A stretch of DNA of 57,793 bases from an uncultured Prevotellaceae bacterium (GTDB lineage: Bacteria > Bacteroidota > Bacteroidia > Bacteroidales > Bacteroidaceae), in assembly GCA_902801375.1 (NCBI GenBank), contig CADCIB010000017.1, forward strand, positions 1-57,793, given 5' to 3'. The notes beneath the pieces were generated by a model. It was not told the DNA's origin, ran no database searches, and saw nothing but the letters and a program-made list of their open reading frames with translations. This document shows positions 45,978 to 53,340 of this stretch, one piece after another (within the stretch, counting starts at the first letter, position 1; each line of letters starts with the position of its first letter). The translations under genes were made by a program, and so were the position numbers.

Positions 45978-46877
45978 ATGGAGAAAATTCTACAGGTAAA
46001 CAGCCCCAACGACTACGCCCGATATGTGGGTGCAGAGGTGTTGCACGACGATATTTGCGTGGTGCACTACGACGAGCTCAAGAACTGCCGGCATGCCCTC
46101 TGCAACTATGGCGTTTATGGCATCTTCCTGCTCGAAGAGAGTCCTTACACCATCAGCTACGGCCGGGGGCACTACCGTTTCAGTAGCGGGTCGCTGCTCT
46201 GCGTCGCACCTGGTCAGATGGGGGGCGTCAGCGACAACGGCGAGATTATCCACATCCGAGGCTGGGTGCTCATGTTCTCGCCACAAATGCTGGTGGGCAC
46301 GTCCCTGGAGAGCCGCATCGACCACTTCCATTTCTTCTCCTACTACGAAAGCGAAGCCCTGCAGATGCTACCCGACGAGCTGCACACGCTGGCCATGTGT
46401 ATGAAAATGATTCGCCACGAACTGCGAACTCACGCCGACAGCCAGCGCCTGAAGAACATCGTGGTGACATACCTCCAGCTGATCCTGGAGTACAGTGCGC
46501 GATTCTACGACCGCCAGTTCCAGACCGAGGCCCAGAGCCAGACCAACGACCTGCTCATACGCTTCGACGCCCTGCTGAAGCGCTACTACGACCAGCGACT
46601 CTACCGTCAGCACGGTCTGCCCACCGTGCGGTATTGTGCACAGCAACTGTTTCTCTCACCCAACTACTTCGGCGACCTCATCCGACAAATGACTGGCGAC
46701 AACGCCTCCTCAGCCATCCGACGGTTCGTCATGCAGCGCGCACAACAACTGCTCATCGCAGGCCACACCATCGCAGAAACAGCAGAAAGGCTGGGGGTCG
46801 ACTATCCACAGCATTTCACGCGCACCTTCAAACGCCACTTCGGACTCTCGCCCAGCGAATATCTGAAGAAACGATAG
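45978..46877 (+). CDS. AraC-family transcriptional regulator
   Basis: 299 residues. The N-terminal ~180 residues are a cupin-like sensor (LLCVAPGQMGGVSDNGEI); the C-terminal ~100 residues hold the double HTH (VRYCAQQLFLSPNYFGDLIR and IAETAERLGVDYPQHFTRTF) ending FGLSPSEYLK. ATG 45978 is chosen because the longer upstream frame would start inside the promoter. Divergent from the five-gene redox operon, which it most likely controls; it also faces the Fe-ADH gene end-on. Confidence 0.92.
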   Translation: MEKILQVNSPNDYARYVGAEVLHDDICVVHYDELKNCRHALCNYGVYGIFLLEESPYTISYGRGHYRFSSGSLLCVAPGQMGGVSDNGEIIHIRGWVLMFSPQMLVGTSLESRIDHFHFFSYYESEALQMLPDELHTLAMCMKMIRHELRTHADSQRLKNIVVTYLQLILEYSARFYDRQFQTEAQSQTNDLLIRFDALLKRYYDQRLYRQHGLPTVRYCAQQLFLSPNYFGDLIRQMTGDNASSAIRRFVMQRAQQLLIAGHTIAETAERLGVDYPQHFTRTFKRHFGLSPSEYLKKR

Positions 46878-46898
46878 GACGATGTGGCGACTGCATGC

Positions 46899-48071
46899 TT
46901 ACATGCTCTCCTTCAAAATCTCTGTCACGTCCTCTTTCGTCAGGTTCAAATAGCCGGCAGGATAGACCACGGTGGTCTCCGTCATGCCAGGAATCATGTC
47001 CTCTGTGGCGCCCAGTTCGCTGATCGTCAAAGGAAGACCCATCTCCTGCATCCAGGATTTCAGTGCCTGCAGACCGGCTTCGGCCATCTGTTCGTCGCTC
47101 TGACCCTCACCAACGATGCCCCACACGTTCTTGGCAAAACGCACAAACTTGGGCAACCCTTCTTTCATCGCCCGACGATAGTACGCCAGCGACACCGAGG
47201 CCAGCGCATAGCCGTGAGGGGCGTGGGTCCAGGCTCCCACGCTGTGACCCAGCATGTGCACCATCCAGTCTTCTTGCTTACCCAGCCCGATCAGCGTGTT
47301 CAGCGCCCAAGTGGCCGTCCACATGAGGTTCGAGCGGCTCTCGTAGTCCTGAGGATTCTTCACGGCAATGCGACTGCTATGAATCACCGAGCGCATCAAA
47401 CCCTCTGCCAGATAGTCGCTGGTGTTGTCGTCGAAGTCGGAGAAATACTGCTCCATGATGTGGTTCATGATATCATAGATGCCTGCCTTCATTTGGTTTT
47501 CGGGCACGGTCATCGTGAACTTCGGGTTGAGTATGGAAAACTTCGGCATCAGACGACTGTCGAACACATGGCCCACCTTGAACGTATGCTCGGCATCGGT
47601 TATCACCGTACCAGCGTTCATCTCAGAGCCTGTCCCTGCCATCGTCAGGATGCATGCAACGGGCAGCAGTCGCTGGTCCTCAGCGGGGTTCTCCTGCTTC
47701 AGCCAGAACTTGTCCCAATAGTCGCCCTCGAAATAGGCCGATGCCGCCACAGCCTTCGAGTAGTCGCACACGCTGCCGCCGCCGAGGGCCAGAATCAGAT
47801 CCACATCGTTCTCACGGGCTATCTTCACACCCTCGCGTAGTTTCTCCAAAGTGGGATTGGTCATCACGCCTGGGTTCTCAACGATAGTCTTGCCTGCCTC
47901 TTTCAAGATGGCAATCACCTGGTCGTAGATGCCGTTGCGCTTCACGCTGCCGCTACCGTAGTTAAGCAGCACCACGGGGCCGTAGCCCTTCAGTTCGTCC
48001 TTGAGGAAGTTCAGGGACTCATCACCAAAATACAGTTTGGTGGGGTTGTAATAAGAAAAATTACCTAACAT
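46899..48071 (-). CDS. Iron-containing alcohol dehydrogenase, YqhD/BDH type
   Basis: 390 residues. NAD(P)H-dependent reduction of aldehydes. LALGGGSVCDYSKAVA is the nucleotide-binding GGGS motif, MAGTGSEMN the conserved block, and metal ligands are in DIMNHIMEQY and MLGHSVGAWTHAPHGYAL. YqhD-like enzymes detoxify short aldehydes. Last gene of the operon starting at 51031, 16 bp after an aldo/keto reductase. Confidence 0.92.
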   Translation of the reverse strand: MLGNFSYYNPTKLYFGDESLNFLKDELKGYGPVVLLNYGSGSVKRNGIYDQVIAILKEAGKTIVENPGVMTNPTLEKLREGVKIARENDVDLILALGGGSVCDYSKAVAASAYFEGDYWDKFWLKQENPAEDQRLLPVACILTMAGTGSEMNAGTVITDAEHTFKVGHVFDSRLMPKFSILNPKFTMTVPENQMKAGIYDIMNHIMEQYFSDFDDNTSDYLAEGLMRSVIHSSRIAVKNPQDYESRSNLMWTATWALNTLIGLGKQEDWMVHMLGHSVGAWTHAPHGYALASVSLAYYRRAMKEGLPKFVRFAKNVWGIVGEGQSDEQMAEAGLQALKSWMQEMGLPLTISELGATEDMIPGMTETTVVYPAGYLNLTKEDVTEILKESM

Positions 48072-48087
48072 GGTCGTATTCTATTTT

Positions 48088-48933
48088 TTATCCGTAATTC
48101 TGTATGAGGTATTTCACAAACTGCGGGTCGCCGAAGTTGATGGTGCCCGTGTCGTGCTGGTTCATCTGGGCAATCTGGGCCATGTCGGCATCACTCAACG
48201 AGAAGTCGAAGACGTCGAAGTTCTGCGCCATACGCTCCTTATGGCTCGACTTGGGAATGGCAACAATGCCGCGCTGGGTGAGCCAACGGAGGGCGACCTG
48301 AGCAGCCGATTTATTGTACTTGGCTCCGATAGCTGCCAGTGCCTCGCTCTTCACGATACCGTCGACGCCCTGTCCGCCAAGCGGTCCCCACGCCATCATC
48401 TTCGTGCCAAACTCAGCGTGGATAGCCTCGATGCCCGTCTGCTGGATGAGTGTGTTGCACTGCAACTGGTTCACCATCGGCTTCACCTCAACATAGTGGG
48501 CAAAGTCGAAGAAGCGGCCTGCCTGGAAGTTGCTCACACCGATGGCACGCACCTTGCCAGCACGATAAGCCTTCTCCATAGCTCTCCAAGAGCCGAACAC
48601 ATCGCCGTAGGCCTGATGGATGAGCAGCAGGTCGATATACTCCGTCTGCAACTTACGCAGACTCTCGTCGATGCTCTTGGCGGCCTTTTCTTCACCAGCA
48701 TTGGATATCCATACTTTTGTCACGAGAAACAGATCTTCGCGTTTGATGCCACTCTTGCGCCAGGCATTGCCAACGCCTTCCTCATTCTGGTAGGCCTGTG
48801 CCGTGTCTATCAGCCGATAGCCTACGCTCAGCGCATCCGTCACGCATCGTTCACACTCGTCAGGGCTCACCAGAAACACGCCGTAGCCCAATGTCGGCAT
48901 CTGAACACCATTGTATAGTTTTATGTACTCCAT
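48088..48933 (-). CDS. Aldo/keto reductase, DkgA-like
   Basis: 281 residues. LYNGVQMPTLGYGVF is the N-terminal signature of the 2,5-diketogluconate-reductase group; catalytic residues in RLIDTAQAYQNEEGVG (Asp, Tyr), VTKVW (Lys) and LLLIHQAYGD (His); IPKSSHKERMAQNFDVFDF is the cofactor block. ATG 48933 gives the family start. Cytosolic. Members reduce methylglyoxal and other reactive carbonyls. Confidence 0.92.
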   Translation of the reverse strand: MEYIKLYNGVQMPTLGYGVFLVSPDECERCVTDALSVGYRLIDTAQAYQNEEGVGNAWRKSGIKREDLFLVTKVWISNAGEEKAAKSIDESLRKLQTEYIDLLLIHQAYGDVFGSWRAMEKAYRAGKVRAIGVSNFQAGRFFDFAHYVEVKPMVNQLQCNTLIQQTGIEAIHAEFGTKMMAWGPLGGQGVDGIVKSEALAAIGAKYNKSAAQVALRWLTQRGIVAIPKSSHKERMAQNFDVFDFSLSDADMAQIAQMNQHDTGTINFGDPQFVKYLIQNYG

Positions 48934-48970
48934 CTTTTTAACCATGAATTTCACTAATTAAACGAATAAT

Positions 48971-49606
48971 CTATTTACTCCCCTCGCCCTTTGGAGAGGG
49001 GTTGGGGGTGAGGCTCTTCAACCACTTTTCAACCTTTTTCTTTTCTGTGCGCACCTCGTGGCCGTAGATGCTGAAGCCCTTTGCGACATTTGCACCAGGG
49101 AAGGCAGCCTTCACGTCCTCCACGCAATTGGCTAATCCTGAACCTTCGTGAGTGGTGAAAGGTATGACGGTCTTATCCTTCAGGTCGTCAGCATGCTTCT
49201 TGAAGAAGGTGAACATTACTTGCGGATAAGTACCCCACCAGACGGGACCACCAATAAACACCGTGTCGTACTTTGACAAGTCAATGTCGCCCTCATATTC
49301 TGGAAGCTCGCCGTTCTTGGCCTCTTCCTGTGCCAACTTGATAAGCGGATTGTAAGCCATACCGTCATACTTGTGCGTAACAATCTCAAACTGCTCCGCA
49401 CCCGTCAACTCTGTGATGTAGTCGGCCACAATTTTCGTATTGCCCACTTCGATGTTACCTACTGCGTAGTTGTCTCCTGCATGTGAGAAGAACACTACCA
49501 ATGCCTTTCCGTCCTTATTCATGACTTTCTCCTCTTTTGCACCACCGCTGCATGCAGTTGATACGAGCAATGCCAGAGTGGCTGTGATGATACTTTTGAT
49601 ATTCAT
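48971..49606 (-). CDS. Flavodoxin-like lipoprotein
   Basis: 211 residues. The N-terminus is a lipoprotein signal (LALLVSTACSGG, Cys ~19), unusual for a flavodoxin. The FMN-binding fold follows: ALVVFFSHAGDNYAVG with the phosphate loop region, YDTVFIGGPVWWGTYP, PFTTHEGSGLA. It would carry electrons at the membrane, outside the cytoplasm. The last ~12 residues (LTPNPSPKGEGSK) are encoded by a dispersed G-rich repeat and are probably not functional. Operon member between SDR and aldo/keto reductase. Confidence 0.88.
   Translation of the reverse strand: MNIKSIITATLALLVSTACSGGAKEEKVMNKDGKALVVFFSHAGDNYAVGNIEVGNTKIVADYITELTGAEQFEIVTHKYDGMAYNPLIKLAQEEAKNGELPEYEGDIDLSKYDTVFIGGPVWWGTYPQVMFTFFKKHADDLKDKTVIPFTTHEGSGLANCVEDVKAAFPGANVAKGFSIYGHEVRTEKKKVEKWLKSLTPNPSPKGEGSK
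48978..49014. repeat. G-rich dispersed repeat, related to 144-171
   Basis: CTCCCCTCGCCCTTTGGAGA followed by GGGGTTGGGGGTGAGG, in the same style as the 28-bp repeat. It codes for the C-terminal tail of the flavodoxin-like lipoprotein. Confidence 0.75.
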
Positions 49607-49615
49607 AATGTTTTT

Positions 49616-50464
49616 TTATTCCCAAAGTTTGAACTCTCCTGTACGAATGCTAGCTATGACCCCACCATCAATAAGCAAGTCTGTGCCGGTAATGAATTTT
49701 GCATGTTCACCCAGCAGAAAGGCTGCTGCCTCGGCAATCTCGTCGCTCGTACCAGTACGTCTGGCAGCAGAGGCATCAATCATGGCTTGATAACCCTCGC
49801 CACTGGCACGAAACTCATCGTAGGCCAGCGGAGTAACGATGACACCTGGGCTGATGGTATTGATACGGGCACGACGTTTACGCCATGAAGTGGCAGCAGC
49901 ACGCTGTGCCTGCAGATGGTTCATGCGCTTGGCAATCATATAGGCAAAGCCTGAGTTCTGCATAGCAACCTCTTGAATGAACTTCACGTTCTTTAGTTCC
50001 TTCGTCGGAGTGTTCACCAGTTGCAGTTCGATGTCGTTGGGGATGGGGTACATATAAGCTGCCTGACTCGAAATGATGAGTCCTGCGCCACCTTCGGCCA
50101 TCACTTCGCCAAAGGCATCTACAGCATAGCCCGTACCCACCATATCGAGGTCAACGATGTGCTCCGGTTTGGCCTGATTGGGAGATGCACCAGCGGTATC
50201 TATGAAATACATCACATGCCCCAGTTCTGCAGCCTTTTGTGCAAAGGCCTCCACGCTTTCCTTCTGCAAGGCGTTCACTACAAGCGTCTCCACATCATAG
50301 CCACAACGGCGGAAGTCTTCACCGACGCGTTCCAGAGCCTTCTCGCTGATGTCACCCAGCAGGATCTTCTTGCCTGCACCAATACGGCGCACAATGGCAG
50401 TTCCCATACTACCGGCACCCAAAAGTGCCACTACTTGTTTCTTCTCATTTCTGTCGAAAATCAT
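49616..50464 (-). CDS. Short-chain dehydrogenase/reductase
   Basis: 282 residues, Rossmann fold. LLGAGSMGTAIVRRIG is the NAD(P) loop (GxGxxG in place of the usual GxxxGxG), IISSQAAYMYP holds the catalytic Ser, YMIAKRM the YxxxK, and INTISPGVIVTPL plus GTDLLIDGG are classic SDR blocks. Reduces or oxidises a small carbonyl/alcohol in the cytosol. Ten bp separate it from the flavodoxin gene. Confidence 0.9.
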   Translation of the reverse strand: MIFDRNEKKQVVALLGAGSMGTAIVRRIGAGKKILLGDISEKALERVGEDFRRCGYDVETLVVNALQKESVEAFAQKAAELGHVMYFIDTAGASPNQAKPEHIVDLDMVGTGYAVDAFGEVMAEGGAGLIISSQAAYMYPIPNDIELQLVNTPTKELKNVKFIQEVAMQNSGFAYMIAKRMNHLQAQRAAATSWRKRRARINTISPGVIVTPLAYDEFRASGEGYQAMIDASAARRTGTSDEIAEAAAFLLGEHAKFITGTDLLIDGGVIASIRTGEFKLWE

Positions 50465-50482
50465 ATTATATCCTCCTATTGT

Positions 50483-51031
50483 TTATATGTTCTTAATGAA
50501 TTTTGCAGGATTGCCACCTACTATAGCATTAGGTGCTACATCCTTGGTAACAACCGCGCCAGCAGCCACAACGGCATTCTCGCCAATGGTTACGCCTGGC
50601 AATATGATAGCACCCACGCCAATCCAAGCATTACGCCCGATGTGTACAGGCTTGCATCGTAGCACCATACGGTTTTGGAAATCGTGGTTGTCGGTGACAA
50701 TGCGTACGTTAGGGCCAATCATCACACAGTCTTCGATGGTAATGCCGCCAGCCGCCATGCACGTCAGCGAGTGATTAATAAATACACCTTTGCCAATCTT
50801 CATCTGACAACCGAAGTCTATCTGCATAGGTGGCATGATGTAACTTGTAGCATCAAGTCCGCCGTCAAACATATCATCCTCTAACGGACGAATAGTTTCC
50901 ATGTCTGGCTCGGTGGTATTTATTCGAAAACAAATCTGACTGCAGCGGCCCATCTCTTTGATAGCCTCTGCATACTCGGGCTTAGCCATATCGACATCAG
51001 CTCCTGAACTTAACTGTTTGAAAATATCCAT
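50483..51031 (-). CDS. Maa/LacA-like O-acetyltransferase (left-handed beta-helix)
   Basis: 182 residues. Hexapeptide repeats are evident from ~75 on ([72 protein letters not shown]) with the catalytic His in TDNHD. It transfers acetyl from acetyl-CoA to a sugar or similar acceptor. First gene of the 51031-46899 operon, divergent from an AraC-type regulator. ATG 51031 is used; an upstream ATG at 51055 is possible. Confidence 0.9.
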   Translation of the reverse strand: MDIFKQLSSGADVDMAKPEYAEAIKEMGRCSQICFRINTTEPDMETIRPLEDDMFDGGLDATSYIMPPMQIDFGCQMKIGKGVFINHSLTCMAAGGITIEDCVMIGPNVRIVTDNHDFQNRMVLRCKPVHIGRNAWIGVGAIILPGVTIGENAVVAAGAVVTKDVAPNAIVGGNPAKFIKNI

Positions 51032-51065
51032 ATTATTATTCTCTTTAAGTTTCACGGTGCAATGA

Positions 51066-51153
51066 TGCGATTAAGCGAGAACAGAGCCAAACTCGTTTGA
51101 GCTATGTCGAGCATAAGCATCTTCGCAGTCGTTTATTTTCGACTGCAAAGGTA
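51066..51153 (-). promoter_or_regulatory. Structured leader of the acetyltransferase operon
   Basis: From the minus-strand -7 box TACCTTTG (51146-51153): hairpin GCAGTCG/CGACTGC (51125-51146), GCGAA, GCTTATGCTCGACA (51105-51118), then CTCGCTTAATCGCA (51066-51079). The same blocks in the same order occur on the plus strand at 51242-51317. Confidence 0.7.
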
Positions 51154-51241
51154 CGACGTTTTTCTGGCACTTTACTTTCACAAATTGCGTCACAATTTTC
51201 ACTTTTTACACAAATCGTTTTTTTATATATAAAATAATGTG

Positions 51242-51323
51242 TAATTTTGCGCAGTAAAACTGCGCGAACTTGCTCATGCTCGGCAAAAAGCAAGCTTTCT
51301 GCGCTCGCTTAATCGCAACTTTG
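51242..51323 (+). promoter_or_regulatory. Structured leader of the AraC-type gene
   Basis: TAATTTTG (51242-51249), hairpin GCGCAG/CTGCGC (51249-51265), GCGAA, GCTCATGCTCGGCA (51272-51285), CTCGCTTAATCGCA (51304-51317), then ACTTTG and the ATG at 51330. It mirrors the opposite leader at 51066-51153. Confidence 0.7.
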
Positions 51324-51329
51324 TCAGTC

Positions 51330-52145
51330 ATGAATTCAGATTTTCAATATTCCACAGACTTCTACGGGATGAATTCCAATGAGTTGAGCCACACCTGCAT
51401 GCATCTGCTTTGCTTGGCAGGTGAGGCAAGTTTCGTGTTTAATGAGCATTGCTACCACATTGTCAAAAACGACTTGGTGGTGATACCGATGCCTGATCGT
51501 GTCAGCAACTTGGCAGCACATGCAGACTTGCAGGTAGAATGGTTTGCTGCCGATTACAAGTTCCTGCAAAACCTGCTGCCATCGAACAACTACAGTATCG
51601 GTGGCAGTATCTCGCTAAACCAAGACCCCGTCATCAAACTGACAAATGAACAGGCACTACATCTGCTGGATGACTTCCATCGTCTTCGTGACCGCAAGGA
51701 CGACCGCCATTTGCAGTTCTATCGCGAACTGATGGGCAGTCTCTGCCTGACGATGATGTACGACATCTTCGAGGCCCATGCTCAACGAGAATCCACAGAT
51801 TCGCATACTGACCGCACAGCCTACATCGTAAAACAACTGATGGCTCTGCTTGCTACTGGCATCAGCCGAACGGAACGTGATGTGAGCTACTATGCAGAGC
51901 GACTAAACGTATCGCCAAAGTATCTCTCGGCCACCATCAAACGAATGACAGGACACAGTGTCACCTCATACATCGACCGCCATACTATACCTATACTAAA
52001 AGACTATCTGAATGATGAACGCCTGTCCCTCACCCAGATAGCCGACCTGATGAACTTCACGTCGCTCTCTTACTTCAGTCGCTACTGCACGAAGCATCTT
52101 GGCCTGTCGCCCAGCGACTACCGCCAGAGTCTTCAACCGAAATAG
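51330..52145 (+). CDS. AraC-family transcriptional regulator
   Basis: 271 residues. N-terminal cupin-like sensor (HTCMHLLCLAGEASFVFNEH shifted stretch, residues ~12-90); C-terminal double HTH (YYAERLNVSPKYLSATIKRM and LTQIADLMNFTSLSYFSRYC) ending LGLSPSDYRQS. ATG 51330 is chosen because the upstream part of the frame lies in the structured leader. It most likely regulates the divergent acetyltransferase-SDR-flavodoxin-AKR-ADH operon. Confidence 0.92.
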   Translation: MNSDFQYSTDFYGMNSNELSHTCMHLLCLAGEASFVFNEHCYHIVKNDLVVIPMPDRVSNLAAHADLQVEWFAADYKFLQNLLPSNNYSIGGSISLNQDPVIKLTNEQALHLLDDFHRLRDRKDDRHLQFYRELMGSLCLTMMYDIFEAHAQRESTDSHTDRTAYIVKQLMALLATGISRTERDVSYYAERLNVSPKYLSATIKRMTGHSVTSYIDRHTIPILKDYLNDERLSLTQIADLMNFTSLSYFSRYCTKHLGLSPSDYRQSLQPK

Positions 52146-52198
52146 AGCTAATTCTGCAGGCACAAAAAAGGCTATGATCTTGTAGATGGTGCAAACAA

Positions 52199-52374
52199 CA
52201 ACAGATGTCATATGACCTCCTCTCCGATGTCTGATTACGCGCTCTCCGATGTCTGATCAAGACCTCTCCGATGTCTGATTACGCTCTCTCCGATGTCTGA
52301 TCACGAGCTATCAGATATCTGAACAAAAACTCTCCGATATCTGCTCACATAGTCGCTACTATCTGATAATAAGA
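52199..52374. repeat. Third 22-bp tandem array
   Basis: Units start at 52221, 52243, 52265, 52287, 52309, 52331 and 52353 (exactly 22 bp), with a diverged unit before. Core is CTCCGATGTCTGATnA; one unit reads TCAGATATCTGA. Period and GATRTCTG core are shared with the arrays at 12325-12500 and 30694-30803, but the conserved end modules are not evident here. Confidence 0.85.
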
Positions 52375-52418
52375 AATGACAGACACACGTCGTGAACGAT
52401 TGGAAAGTTTTTAGGTAA

Positions 52419-52500
52419 AACACCCCAACACCTACCCATCCTCCAAGCCTTTGTTTATCAGCATTTCCGGGGCTTGGGGGTAGGTGTTAGGTGTTTTTTT
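52419..52500. other. Long imperfect hairpin with T run
   Basis: AACACC..AACACCTACCC..CCAAGCC at the left pairs with GGCTTGG..GGTAGGTG..GGTGTT at the right, then a T7 run. It can end transcription of the AraC-type gene (274 bp upstream), and the right arm provides the stop codon of the remnant frame 52487-52681. Confidence 0.7.
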
Positions 52501-52681
52501 GAAAAAACTCTGATGCCATACGGCTAATTTCATCAATGTCCATTGGTTCAAGCACGATTTCTTCTGGTTGCAAGTTCAGCAGGAACTGCATATAGCTGGG
52601 GAGAGTTAACGAATGCCCTTCCCTGCCTATATCATAATCACCTCTTAAAAAAGTTATCCCGTTTGCTATTATTTGCGATTG
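52487..52681 (-). pseudogene. Possible 3' remnant of a gene
   Basis: A 64-codon open stretch without a plausible start for its full length (stop codon just upstream; first ATG at 52591) reads FLRGDYDIGREGHSLTLPSY, MQFLLNLQPEEIVLEP, MDIDEISRMASEFF. The amino-acid composition looks protein-like, but I do not recognise the family. Possibly the tail of a gene cut by repeat insertion. Confidence 0.3.
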
Positions 52682-52727
52682 TTACACGAAATAGCAGCTA
52701 TTTTTATAGGCTTATTATAGCAAAAAG

Positions 52728-52766
52728 TAAGGAGTTAAAGTATTTTAGAATCACTTTAACTCCTTA
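52728..52766 (-). terminator. Terminator of the macro-like gene
   Basis: TAAGGAGTTAAAGT and ACTTTAACTCCTTA form a 14-bp perfect stem with an 11-base loop; on the minus strand it is followed by CTTTTTG. It lies 33 bp past the stop of the gene at 52799-53323. Confidence 0.85.
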
Positions 52767-52798
52767 TAATCAACTAACTGTTTTCAGTATATTAAATA

Positions 52799-53323
52799 TC
52801 ATTCCTCGACAACTGCATGGTAAATATCTACCTCTGCCGAATCTTTCAGTATGTCCACGAAGGACTTTGGCAGACAAATATTGGCCAGTTCCACAGCATT
52901 CCTGAACAAATGAGCAACGTCACTATCCTTGAAGCCCGCTATGCCACAGCCAATACGCGTAACATAGAAGAACAATTCGGCATGCTCTTTGGCAAAGCCG
53001 ATAAACTGGTCAACATACGGCTTGATGGTTTCGACGCCACCCTGCATGGTGGGAATAGCATAGCTTTGACCTTGCAAGCCTACACCTTGTCCCCATATAG
53101 CTCCAAACAGCAATCTGGCAGCCCTGGCAGCTCCGCCGCCATGATGACCTTGAAGATTACTTCCAAAGACAAACACTTCGTCTGCCTTTAGGGAGGAAAT
53201 GGCATCAGGAGTATAATCGGGACGAACCACGCTATTATATATCCGTACTCCAGCGTTATTGTACGAATCGTTAGTGCCTTGTGATGGTACGGATCTCTCT
53301 AAATCAAAATGGTCTGCATTCAT
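52799..53323 (-). CDS. Macro-domain-like protein (A1S_2505/phage-associated type)
   Basis: 174 residues. VFVFGSNLQGHHGGGAARAA and GLQGQSYAIPTMQGGVETI resemble a macro-like family found in phages and bacterial accessory DNA, in which the GGGAA loop would contact ADP-ribose or a nucleotide. FFYVTRIGCGIAGF is the following conserved strand. Cytosolic. Possible role in ADP-ribose metabolism or phage conflict, which is inference. The start could be slightly internal. Confidence 0.72.
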   Translation of the reverse strand: MNADHFDLERSVPSQGTNDSYNNAGVRIYNSVVRPDYTPDAISSLKADEVFVFGSNLQGHHGGGAARAARLLFGAIWGQGVGLQGQSYAIPTMQGGVETIKPYVDQFIGFAKEHAELFFYVTRIGCGIAGFKDSDVAHLFRNAVELANICLPKSFVDILKDSAEVDIYHAVVEE

Positions 53324-53340
53324 ATTATATTCTCACTTTG

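Noticed and set aside
52419-52500. Possible integron attC site (GTTAGGT resembles the core site)
   Set aside because: The matching left core lacks the RYYYAAC form, no integrase or gene cassettes are nearby, and a T run suggests a terminator.
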